7,098 bases of DNA from Calditrichia bacterium (GTDB lineage Bacteria; Calditrichota; Calditrichia; Calditrichales; Calditrichaceae): NCBI GenBank assembly GCA_027039465.1, contig JALWEA010000564.1:1-7098 (forward strand). The letters run 5' to 3'. A model generated the notes under the pieces. The model saw only the letters and a program-made list of their open reading frames with translations. It was not told where the DNA came from and searched no databases. Positions within the stretch are counted from its first letter, which is position 1, and each line of letters starts with the position of its first letter. Shown here in pieces: positions 1 to 6,136 of this stretch. The translations under genes were made by a program, and so were the position numbers.

Positions 1-419
1 CCGTGCTCTTTGGCAATGGCTTTCATTTTATCGGCAATAAAATCAAGCGCCACGTCCCAGCTAACTTCTTTAAATACTTGTTTACCGTTTTTCTCCACAC
101 GCAACAAGGGTTTTTTCAAACGATCCGCATCCGTGTAGGCTCCGATGCCCCCGGTACCTCTGGGACAAAAGCGCCCCCGACTGTTGGGATCGTTTTCATT
201 ACCGACAATTTTCCAAGGCTTACCGTCTTTTTTGTAAACCCATCCGGCGCATTTCCAAAAGCAAATTTCACAATACGTCGGGGTGCGGCTTGTTCCTTTT
301 TCCAACAGCACCTGCTTGTTTTTGTCAAAACTTGCGTAAAGTTTTGGCCCGACAAGCATGGCACCGGTTCCGGCCCCGGCAATCTTGATGAATTCGCGCC
401 GTCTCATTTTGCTCTTCAT
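1..419 (-). CDS. Tat-exported molybdopterin oxidoreductase, N-terminal part (polysulfide/thiosulfate reductase-like), partial
   Basis: This is the first 139 codons of a gene that runs off the left edge. The start is the ATG at 419-417, with GGAGG at 434-430 ten bases upstream. Residues 6-12 (RRREFIK) followed by a small, hydrophobic stretch (13-24) form a twin-arginine signal, so the enzyme is exported folded to the periplasmic side. Cysteines 50, 53, 57 and 85 have the spacing C-x2-C-x3-C-x27-C, the N-terminal 4Fe-4S site of the DMSO-reductase superfamily; RGRFCPRG surrounds the fourth. The form YCEICFWKC is most like polysulfide/thiosulfate reductase catalytic subunits, but formate dehydrogenase or another family member cannot be excluded because the Mo-ligand and substrate region lies outside the window. 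It follows the two-CW MerR gene by 47 bp on the same strand. Expected partners (ferredoxin-like and membrane-anchor subunits) would lie beyond position 1. The superfamily is secure; the substrate is inference. Confidence 0.88.
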   Translation of the reverse strand, partial: MKSKMRRREFIKIAGAGTGAMLVGPKLYASFDKNKQVLLEKGTSRTPTYCEICFWKCAGWVYKKDGKPWKIVGNENDPNSRGRFCPRGTGGIGAYTDADRLKKPLLRVEKNGKQVFKEVSWDVALDFIADKMKAIAKEH

Positions 420-466
420 CAATATCAGTCCTCCACTAAAAATGAACCATCATAGTTAGATTATAA

Positions 467-958
467 TCACGGGTTGCTTTTCTCACTTGGTTTGTTTTGA
501 ACCGGACGTTCGTGCCCGAAAATAATTTCTTTTAATTTGTCACAATGAAATTCAAGACGATAGACTTTGCAGGAACGACAATCTTCAAGGGCACATTTGT
601 CCCCTTTTTTGCTCAAGCTCCAGCAAGGGCCCTCCGCCGAATAATAGGCGGGACAATTCAAGCAGTCGTTATCCAACCCGCCTTTAAATTCCCAGCATGG
701 AATGAATGAAAATATGCGTTTTATTCCCTGAAGATTTAAACCGTTTTCTCTGATCATTTTACGAATGCAGTGCAGGCGGGTTAGGTCATGCATGCTATAA
801 AGGCGACGGCCGGAAGCTGTTTTAAAAGGTAAAATTAAGCCTTCCTGCTCATAGAGCCGAATGGTTTGCACGGCAACATTTAGTTTTTGCGCAACCATGC
901 CAATGGACATGATGGGTTCGTAGTAATCGATTTGATTATCCGGTACGGAATTAGCCAT
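467..958 (-). CDS. MerR-family transcriptional regulator with C-terminal cysteine-rich two-CW-like domain
   Basis: This is a 163-residue protein. Residues 16-85 form a MerR-type winged helix: the helix-turn-helix around SIGMVAQKLNVAVQTIRLYE, the wing around GRRLYSMHDLTRL, then a helix ending near RIFSF. The lead-in DYYEPIMSIG resembles HspR-like members. There is no long dimerisation coiled coil as in metal-sensing MerR proteins. Instead residues 88-139 hold eight cysteines (88, 99, 102, 112, 122, 127, 130, 139), and two of them sit in Cys-Trp pairs (88-89 and 112-113), as in two-CW domains. Such a cluster could bind a metal or Fe-S centre or sense redox state; this is inference. The ATG at 958 lacks a Shine-Dalgarno sequence; ATGs at codons 17 and 21 are alternatives but would trim the conserved lead-in. 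A perfect dyad lies 25 bp upstream, probably its own operator. The molybdoenzyme gene follows after 47 bp with no terminator, which suggests one operon and local control. Confidence 0.88.
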   Translation of the reverse strand: MANSVPDNQIDYYEPIMSIGMVAQKLNVAVQTIRLYEQEGLILPFKTASGRRLYSMHDLTRLHCIRKMIRENGLNLQGIKRIFSFIPCWEFKGGLDNDCLNCPAYYSAEGPCWSLSKKGDKCALEDCRSCKVYRLEFHCDKLKEIIFGHERPVQNKPSEKSNP

Positions 959-982
959 AAATATTTTTTAAAATGTTTTAAT

Positions 983-1002
983 TCTACATTATTTAATGTA
1001 GA
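983..1002. promoter_or_regulatory. Perfect inverted repeat, probable operator of the MerR-type regulator gene
   Basis: TCTACATT-ATTT-AATGTAGA is a perfect palindrome with 8-bp arms and a 4-bp centre, located 25 bp before the regulator start. On the minus strand a TTGAAT at 1007-1002 and a weak ATTAAA at 982-977 lie 19 bp apart, so the dyad fills the long spacer that is characteristic of MerR-activated promoters. A second reading is TTGGCA at 1019-1014 and TTAAAT at 996-991 with 17-bp spacing; the dyad would then overlap the -10 element, as for a repressor. The palindrome is seen directly; its assignment to this regulator is inference from position and family. Confidence 0.55.
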
Positions 1003-1129
1003 TTCAAATACAATGCCAATTTATGGAATATTGTTTTTATTAAAGTTACACAATGGAGCGAATTCAATTATTTTCAATTTCAGGAAAATCGACAAATAAT
1101 TTTATTATTATTGGGAATTTAGGAAGGGC

Positions 1130-1161
1130 AAAAAAAAGAGCCCCTAAATGAGGGGCTCTTT
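1130..1161 (-). terminator. Rho-independent terminator of gdhA
   Basis: An 11-bp stem (AAAGAGCCCCT at 1135-1145 paired with AGGGGCTCTTT at 1151-1161) encloses a 5-base loop. On the minus strand it is followed by a run of eight T (1137-1130), of which the first three also pair in the stem. It lies 25 bp after the gdhA stop codon and separates gdhA from the regulator-molybdoenzyme unit. Confidence 0.92.
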
Positions 1162-1186
1162 CGGAAATGTATCGGGTCTCGTTAGA

Positions 1187-2548
1187 TCAGACAACACCCT
1201 GATCCATCATAGCATTGGCAACTTTCAGGAAACCGCCGATATTGGCACCGTTAACATAGTTGCCCGGCGTGCCGTAAGCTTCAGCCGTATCGACGCAGGT
1301 TTTGTGGATGCTCTGCATGATTTGACGCAAACGATTGTCAACTTCTTCTCTCGTCCATTGCAGACGAATGCTGTTTTGCGACATTTCCAATCCGGAAACA
1401 GCCACACCACCGGCGTTAGCAGCTTTACCAGGTGCATACAGAATTTTGTTATCCAAGAAAATCTTAACGGCATCCAGAGTGCTAGGCATATTGGCGCCTT
1501 CGGAAACCAGATAAACACCATTCTTCAACAGATTTTCGGCATCTTTACCATTGATTTCATTCTGCGTTGCACTCGGGAAAGCGCAGTCGGCTTTGTGATC
1601 CCACAGAGGATTGTAACCCAAAGTCGGATCCGCCGGTGTGTAAACGGCGCTCTTAAATTCTTCGGCATATTCTTTAATGCGACCGCGACGCAAGTTTTTC
1701 AATTCCATAACAAAATCCAATTTTTCGCGGGTAATGCCTTCTTCGTCATAAATGTAGCCGCTGGAATCGGACAATGTAACAACCTTAGCGCCCAAATCGA
1801 GTAATTTTTCAACGGTGTACTGAGCCACGTTACCGCTGCCGGAAACCAGGCAGGTTTTGCCTTCAAAAGTTTCACCACGGGTAGCCAGCATCTCGGCTGC
1901 GAAATAAACGGAACCGTAGCCGGTTGCTTCCGGACGAATTAAAGAGCCGCCCCAATTTAAGCCTTTACCGGTCAAAACCCCTGTAAATTCATTACGCAGG
2001 CGTTTGTATTGGCCGAACAAGTAACCGATTTCACGGCCGCCCACACCGATATCACCGGCAGGAACGTCGGTATTCGGGCCGATATGACGGAACAATTCGG
2101 TCATAAAGCTTTGGCAGAAACGCATAACTTCATTATCGCTCTTACCTTTGGGATCAAAATCGGAGCCGCCTTTACCGCCGCCCATGGGCAAAGTGGTCAA
2201 ACTGTTTTTGAAGACCTGCTCGAAGGCCAAAAACTTTAAAATACCCAAGTTAACGGACGGATGGAAACGCAAACCGCCTTTGTAAGGGCCGATAGCGCTG
2301 TTCATTTCGATGCGGTAACCGCGGTTAATCTGGATTTCACCCTGATCATCCAACCAGGGTACACGAAACATAATTACGCGTTCCGGTTCGATGATGCGTT
2401 CTAAAATTTTTGCCGAACGATATTCGGGATGACGTTCATAGACCAAACTTAACGATTCGGCTACTTCCAGAACAGCTTGATGGAATTCGGGCTGATCCGG
2501 ATTCTTGGCTTTTACCTGAGCCATTAATTCACTTACGAAATCACTCAT
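1187..2548 (-). CDS. gdhA: NADP-type glutamate dehydrogenase
   Basis: This cytoplasmic hexameric enzyme interconverts 2-oxoglutarate plus ammonium and L-glutamate, and is usually the assimilatory route with NADPH. The 453 residues match the usual 445-455 length of the short bacterial class. The N-terminal substrate domain carries K90 (IGPYKGGLRFHPSV), Q111, K114, the catalytic K126 in PMGGGKGG, and D166 in DVPAGDIGVGGRE; these are the known substrate and catalytic positions of the family. The Rossmann domain shows VSGSGNVAQY at 235-244. The second strand ends in SDSSG (260-264), as in NADP-dependent enterobacterial enzymes; cofactor preference is inferred from this. The C-terminal NAGGVAVSGLEMSQN (378-392) is also typical. 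The start is the ATG at 2548, with AGGAGG at 2559-2554 five bases upstream. A strong terminator follows the stop. The gene appears monocistronic, between the receptor terminator and its own. A 40-codon ORF in the leader overlaps the start. Confidence 0.97.
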   Translation of the reverse strand: MSDFVSELMAQVKAKNPDQPEFHQAVLEVAESLSLVYERHPEYRSAKILERIIEPERVIMFRVPWLDDQGEIQINRGYRIEMNSAIGPYKGGLRFHPSVNLGILKFLAFEQVFKNSLTTLPMGGGKGGSDFDPKGKSDNEVMRFCQSFMTELFRHIGPNTDVPAGDIGVGGREIGYLFGQYKRLRNEFTGVLTGKGLNWGGSLIRPEATGYGSVYFAAEMLATRGETFEGKTCLVSGSGNVAQYTVEKLLDLGAKVVTLSDSSGYIYDEEGITREKLDFVMELKNLRRGRIKEYAEEFKSAVYTPADPTLGYNPLWDHKADCAFPSATQNEINGKDAENLLKNGVYLVSEGANMPSTLDAVKIFLDNKILYAPGKAANAGGVAVSGLEMSQNSIRLQWTREEVDNRLRQIMQSIHKTCVDTAEAYGTPGNYVNGANIGGFLKVANAMMDQGVV

Positions 2549-2794
2549 GATTTCCTCCTAAATACATTTGAGATTGTAGTAACTGATTTTCTATTTTATT
2601 TGAATTTATGGCAAAATTAACCGGATGATAAATGCGGATGCCCAATAAAAATTTTGCGATCATTTCTATTCCTTTCCGGATTTCCATAAGGCAATTTACA
2701 AAATGGTTAACACAGGTAAAAGCAAAGATATTATGATTTTCGTGTAATAGAAATTACTACAAAACGATAAATAATGGAGGTACATTATAAAACC
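2549..2794. other. gdhA upstream region (promoter/leader)
   Basis: This is AT-rich, non-conserved-looking DNA between the receptor terminator and gdhA. It should contain the gdhA promoter on the minus strand, but I see no convincing -35/-10 pair. It holds the gdhA Shine-Dalgarno sequence (2559-2554), a 40-codon minus-strand ORF starting at 2663 and ending inside gdhA, a small dyad GTAAT-AGAA-ATTAC (2744-2757), and a 9-bp inverted repeat TTGTAGTAA/TTACTACAA (2574-2582 and 2754-2762) near its two ends. No known riboswitch fold was recognised. Confidence 0.45.
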
Positions 2795-2821
2795 AAAAAA
2801 GGCTCCCGAAGGAGCCTTTTT
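2795..2821 (-). terminator. Rho-independent terminator of the TonB-dependent receptor gene
   Basis: An 11-bp stem (AAAAAGGCTCC at 2796-2806 paired with GGAGCCTTTTT at 2811-2821) is capped, on the minus strand, by a TTCG tetraloop closed by a C-G pair. This is the very stable cUUCGg loop. A run of six T (2800-2795) ends the minus-strand element, and the stem begins 30 bp after the receptor stop codon. The flanking A and T runs might allow some activity in the opposite direction, but no plus-strand gene ends here. Confidence 0.92.
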
Positions 2822-2850
2822 AATATTAGCTACAAATTTATATTGAGCTA

Positions 2851-5550
2851 TTAATAAGAAACGGTAATACCTACATTAAAGAAACGCGGCAGACCGAAGA
2901 ATACTTCCGCTGCATCAGCAGCATGAGGATGGGCAATTACTTTTTTACCATTTTTATCTTTTACTTTATATGCATTGTATTTACTATTATCCCTTGCATC
3001 CGAAATATATTCTGTGTCTAACAAATTGAAAACATGAGCAAATACTTTAAATTTAACGCCGCTGATGTGGAACGGTAATTTGTAATAAGCATGGAAGTTG
3101 AACAATGTGTAATCGGGAACTTTCCAACTTTGGCCGCGATCAGGCGTTTTCCCATTTCTAACCAGGCGGCTGTTCGGATCCCATTTTGAATAATAATTGC
3201 CGTAATAATAAGCATCCAAGCGCGCCATCAAGCCTTTGATTGGGAAAACACTACCGGCCAGAGCGAGCTGCGTTTGCGGAGCGTCACCGATTTTCAGACC
3301 TTTCAAGGCAACCTGATATGTGGTCGTTTTGAAAGAACCGGTCTGAGAATCAACTTCGCGGTATTGGCCGCTAACATCATCCAAAATTCTCCAGTTACCT
3401 ATGGAACCGGACATATCCAAACGATAGAGATGTGTCGGCTGGTAGGCCAATTCAAATTCAAAGCCCTGATGTAATTGATTTAAACCGGTGATAAACAGAA
3501 TATCATAAACATTCTGAGATGTTTGAATCGATACCGGTAAAGCGCGGTCTTGCCAAAGTGTGTTGTAGATATTGGCTTTGGCCGTCAACGTATTATTTAA
3601 CAAATGCCAGTTGGTACCCAATTCAAACGAAGTAAAGCGTTCGTTCTTAGGATTATTAGCGAAAACGCCATGGCGGTCATCGATTACGGCATCGAAAATA
3701 GGTACTTTCTGAATGTAACCGACATTGGCATAAATATCGCCATGATCGGTAATACGATACATGCCGCCACCTTTAATCTGGTAGCCGTAAATCGGATCGG
3801 ATTTTAATTTAACTTCCCCGCCGCTGGCATCTTTGTGGAAATGATCGGTGTAGGAATATCTAATGCCGGAATAACCAACCGTACCGTAAGCGGTCCATTT
3901 GTCTTTGGTGTATTCAACCTGAGCAAAGCCACCCAGCCAATCAACCGTATTGGTATTGTAATACTTGATCTTATCGCCTAAACGTTTTTGATGGCTTTCG
4001 GGGGTTGTGTCAAATTCATTGCCGGTGTAAACAAAAAATGTACCGCCGAGCAGGTCACGAACTTCGCGATAATGCTCGATCTGAGCCGTACGCCAATCCA
4101 AACCAATAGTCGTACTTACATTTTCATTAACTTTCCAGTTGAATTTGGCGATATCACCGATCGTCCATTGATTGTTTCGACTGTTTCTCAAAATGGTTTT
4201 TGCCGTATCGCCTTTTTGCTTATTAATGATTTTGTCCCATTTCCAGGTCCACGGGTTGGTAGTAAAATCAGGCTGGAATTTTCCATCCGTACCCGTACCG
4301 CCGCCATATCCGCCGGAATAATAAGCCACGTTGGTAAAATTCATGTTTTTCTTTAATTGCGAATAGAAGTTCAAATTAATTTGCGGTTTGTGATAAAAGT
4401 TTTCACGTTCATTGATAAAATTCTTGCTATAACGATCGAATGTTTTGCCTTCAACAGCTTGTTTGCCCTTATAAGAAGGACTTACAGGCCCCCAATTTTG
4501 ATTAAATTTACGGCCAAACTCATGAAAAGCATTAAGGGCTTCTTGGGAGTAACCTTGATCTTTGGCATATTTTTTATCATAAGTTGCGATATTCTGCATG
4601 TACAAATTCTGGCCGTGACGTTGCGGAGCGCCCAATGCGTATAATTCCAAACGATTGTTATCGTTGATGTTCCAGCTTGCGCCGAAATAGTAGGCCCAGG
4701 CATCCGTCCAAGTTTTGTCAATAATGCCGTCACCGGTTTTACGAACAAGTAAACCGTTGAAAGCAAATTTGTTTGCCAAAAGACCGGTATTAAACATAAA
4801 GGTGGATTTCAAAAATTTACCGGAACCGTATTCTTGTTTAAAAGTAAGTCCGGGGGTCATTGCGGTCGGAGCGGTAATTACGTTGATCACACCACCGATG
4901 GAAGGCGTTGCCAGGTTAACCGCGCTCAAACCACGCTGCACCTGAATAGAGGCCGTAGCATCGCCAACGCCATCCCAGTTTGACCAATAGACCCAACCGT
5001 TTTCCATATCATTCACAGGAACACCGTTGATCATAATGGCCACATTGCGCTGATTAAAACCACGCACATTGATGCGGGCGTCACCGGCACCACCACCTTG
5101 TTGAGTGGAATAAATAGACGGTGTTTCATTTAATACCAACGGAATATCACGAGATCCGAGAGCTGTTTCCATTTCCGTATTGTCGATATTGGTAAAAGCA
5201 ACAGGTGTTACACGTTCCTGAGCTCGATCGGCAATGACTTCGATGGTCTTGGAGAACAAATATTCCGTCAGAGCAAAATCATGACGCACATCGCCCTTAA
5301 CTTTAATACGAACGGCTTGATCGGCATAGCCCACATAGTTGGCAACCAATGTGTAAGTACCGTCATCAACCTTGATGTAGTACATACCATTAGCATCGGT
5401 AGCGGCACCGATCGTAGTTCCTTTCAGGTAAACATTAGCGCCCACCAATGGTTTACCCGTTTGCTTGTCCACAACCTTACCGGCAATAGAACCGGCCATG
5501 GCATAAGTGGAAACAAAGAGAGAGAGTAGTAAAATTAAAAAGGCCCTCAT
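2851..5550 (-). CDS. TonB-dependent outer-membrane receptor with carboxypeptidase-regulatory-like N-terminal domain
   Basis: This 899-residue outer-membrane transporter would be energised by TonB-ExbBD to import an unidentified substrate. Residues 1-19 are a Sec signal peptide (hydrophobic LILLLSLFVS, then AMA before a cut at 19/20). Residues 20-95 form a carboxypeptidase-regulatory-like beta-sandwich (GKVVDKQTGKPLVGANVYL, GATDANGMYYI-type pattern, YVGYAD). A possible TonB box lies near residues 101-108 (KTIEVIAD). The plug spans about 110-226, with INVRGFNQRNVAIMINGVPV and the end IGGVINVIT. An aromatic-rich beta barrel fills the rest and ends in the terminal aromatic signal VGITVSY. The plug lacks the SusC hallmark, and no SusD gene adjoins, so a glycan SusCD pair is unlikely; metal chelates, cobalamin-type compounds, peptides or another ligand are possible. 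The ATG at 5550 is preceded by overlapping GGAGG/AGGAGG (5562-5555). The gene has its own terminator. Confidence 0.95.
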   Translation of the reverse strand: MRAFLILLLSLFVSTYAMAGSIAGKVVDKQTGKPLVGANVYLKGTTIGAATDANGMYYIKVDDGTYTLVANYVGYADQAVRIKVKGDVRHDFALTEYLFSKTIEVIADRAQERVTPVAFTNIDNTEMETALGSRDIPLVLNETPSIYSTQQGGGAGDARINVRGFNQRNVAIMINGVPVNDMENGWVYWSNWDGVGDATASIQVQRGLSAVNLATPSIGGVINVITAPTAMTPGLTFKQEYGSGKFLKSTFMFNTGLLANKFAFNGLLVRKTGDGIIDKTWTDAWAYYFGASWNINDNNRLELYALGAPQRHGQNLYMQNIATYDKKYAKDQGYSQEALNAFHEFGRKFNQNWGPVSPSYKGKQAVEGKTFDRYSKNFINERENFYHKPQINLNFYSQLKKNMNFTNVAYYSGGYGGGTGTDGKFQPDFTTNPWTWKWDKIINKQKGDTAKTILRNSRNNQWTIGDIAKFNWKVNENVSTTIGLDWRTAQIEHYREVRDLLGGTFFVYTGNEFDTTPESHQKRLGDKIKYYNTNTVDWLGGFAQVEYTKDKWTAYGTVGYSGIRYSYTDHFHKDASGGEVKLKSDPIYGYQIKGGGMYRITDHGDIYANVGYIQKVPIFDAVIDDRHGVFANNPKNERFTSFELGTNWHLLNNTLTAKANIYNTLWQDRALPVSIQTSQNVYDILFITGLNQLHQGFEFELAYQPTHLYRLDMSGSIGNWRILDDVSGQYREVDSQTGSFKTTTYQVALKGLKIGDAPQTQLALAGSVFPIKGLMARLDAYYYGNYYSKWDPNSRLVRNGKTPDRGQSWKVPDYTLFNFHAYYKLPFHISGVKFKVFAHVFNLLDTEYISDARDNSKYNAYKVKDKNGKKVIAHPHAADAAEVFFGLPRFFNVGITVSY

Positions 5551-5843
5551 AAAACCTCCTCCAGTTAAATGGTTAATTGTGAAACGAAATATCTTTCATC
5601 ATCGAGTTCGAAAACATAACCCCAAAATATTAAAAAATTGTTATCAAAATGTTAGTAAAAAATTAGCAAAAACACAAGAGGAATAAAAAAATTGTCTAAA
5701 AATTTATTTTTATTCGGTTTATGGAAAAAAAATTCACAACAACCGTTGTCAAGTTAATTTTGAAGCTAAAAAAATAAGAAGGTGTGTTTCAAAAAATTTA
5801 TATTTATACGTAAAAAACTTAATGAACAAATTAACAAGTTAAA
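5551..5843. other. AT-rich intergenic region upstream of the receptor gene
   Basis: This stretch of 293 bases contains no credible gene. It holds the receptor Shine-Dalgarno sequence at 5562-5555 and many A-tracts, including three TAAAAAATT-like copies at 5631-5639, 5656-5664 and 5684-5693 (the last with one extra A). A consensus -35-like TTGACA occurs on the minus strand at 5752-5747, overlapping a small dyad ACAAC-C-GTTGT (5739-5749), but no good -10 element lies at the normal distance. The receptor promoter must lie here unless transcription reads through from the small gene; its exact position is not resolved. Confidence 0.45.
5812..5840 (-). terminator. Possible weak terminator after the small gene
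   Basis: On the minus strand, AACTT followed by a 3-base bulge and AAT can pair with ATT-AAGTT across a 6-base TTGTTC loop, and a run of six T ends at 5812. The stem is nearly all A-T and bulged, so it would be weak. It starts 4 bp after the stop of the small ORF, which is the expected place. Chance pairing in AT-rich DNA is a real alternative. Confidence 0.25.
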
Positions 5844-6014
5844 TTAGTTATAATTTATTTCCTTATTCATAATTTCCCGAACAACTTTTTCGAGCACTTC
5901 TTCACGTTCATAAAATTTATTTCTGATTCGCAAATATATTAATTCTAATTTTTCTTTTTCCAAATCTTTCATTTTGTCGTCTTTCTTTTCGGGGGTTTTT
6001 CTATCTTCGTACAT
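5844..6014 (-). CDS. Small charged hypothetical protein, FlgM-like C-terminal pattern
   Basis: The 56-residue reading begins at ATG 6014. The frame stays open to a TTG at 6080 (78 residues), but no Shine-Dalgarno sequence precedes that TTG, whereas a weak AGAGAG lies nine bases before the ATG. Residues 1-25 are highly charged and probably disordered (EDRKTPEKKDDKMKDLEKEK). Residues 26-50 can form an amphipathic helical pair, LELIYLRIRNKFYEREEVLE then KVVREIM. The pattern I-x3-RI-x3-FY-x3-EVLEKVVREI resembles the C-terminal sigma-binding helices of FlgM-family anti-sigma-28 factors and related short proteins. No flagellar gene is visible, and the resemblance rests on a short helical motif only. 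The gene lies 122 bp after the receiver-kinase gene on the same strand, so it may be co-transcribed with it. It could equally be an unrelated small helical protein; its coding status is likely but not certain. Confidence 0.55.
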   Translation of the reverse strand: MYEDRKTPEKKDDKMKDLEKEKLELIYLRIRNKFYEREEVLEKVVREIMNKEINYN

Positions 6015-6084
6015 GGAAGATATCTCTCTAAATATTATTAAACGTTCCGTGTTGATGCTAATATTCGGAAATAGCACCAAGAAC

Positions 6085-6103
6085 TTTAATAGGGGGTATT
6101 AAA
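6085..6103. promoter_or_regulatory. Perfect inverted repeat between the kinase gene and the small gene
   Basis: TTTAATA-GGGGG-TATTAAA has perfect 7-bp arms around a five-G centre, in the gap between the kinase stop and the small ORF, 71 bp before the ATG at 6014. It could be an operator for a promoter of the small gene. A transcript from the minus strand could also form an AT stem with a five-C loop. No run of T follows on the minus strand (GTTCTTGG), so it is not a good terminator. Its function is unknown. Confidence 0.3.
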
Positions 6104-6136
6104 AATATTAAAATTATGCTAAGGTCAGGTTATAAT

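Noticed and set aside
3..455. Plus-strand open frame of 150 codons at the left end
   Set aside because: It lies antisense to the molybdoenzyme gene, whose minus-strand frame has a ribosome site, a Tat signal and a complete 4Fe-4S motif. The plus-strand translation has no recognisable domain.
1002..1129. CRISPR, riboswitch or small RNA gene between gdhA and the regulator
   Set aside because: No repeated units and no convincing stem set were found outside the gdhA terminator and the 983-1002 dyad.
1148..1804. Plus-strand open frame of 218 codons opposite gdhA
   Set aside because: It is the antisense shadow of a highly conserved gdhA coding sequence and begins inside the gdhA terminator. It has no ribosome site or family resemblance.
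3988..4644. Two adjoining plus-strand open frames (122 and 95 codons) opposite the receptor gene
   Set aside because: Both are antisense to the beta-barrel coding region and show no domain pattern; they follow from codon bias of the real gene.
2851..5550. SusC-type glycan transporter with a SusD partner
   Set aside because: The plug lacks the SusC-specific signature, and the next genes on either side are gdhA and a small hypothetical protein, not a SusD lipoprotein.
5724..5752. TTGACA on the minus strand as the receptor promoter
   Set aside because: The -35 match is perfect, but 17 bases downstream the sequence is TTTTTC, and the nearest plausible -10 lies about 24 bases away. It is not supported as a standard promoter.
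6015..6080. TTG-initiated 22-residue extension of the small ORF
   Set aside because: No Shine-Dalgarno sequence precedes the TTG, and the inner ATG at 6014 starts at the charged region. The extension is kept only as an alternative.
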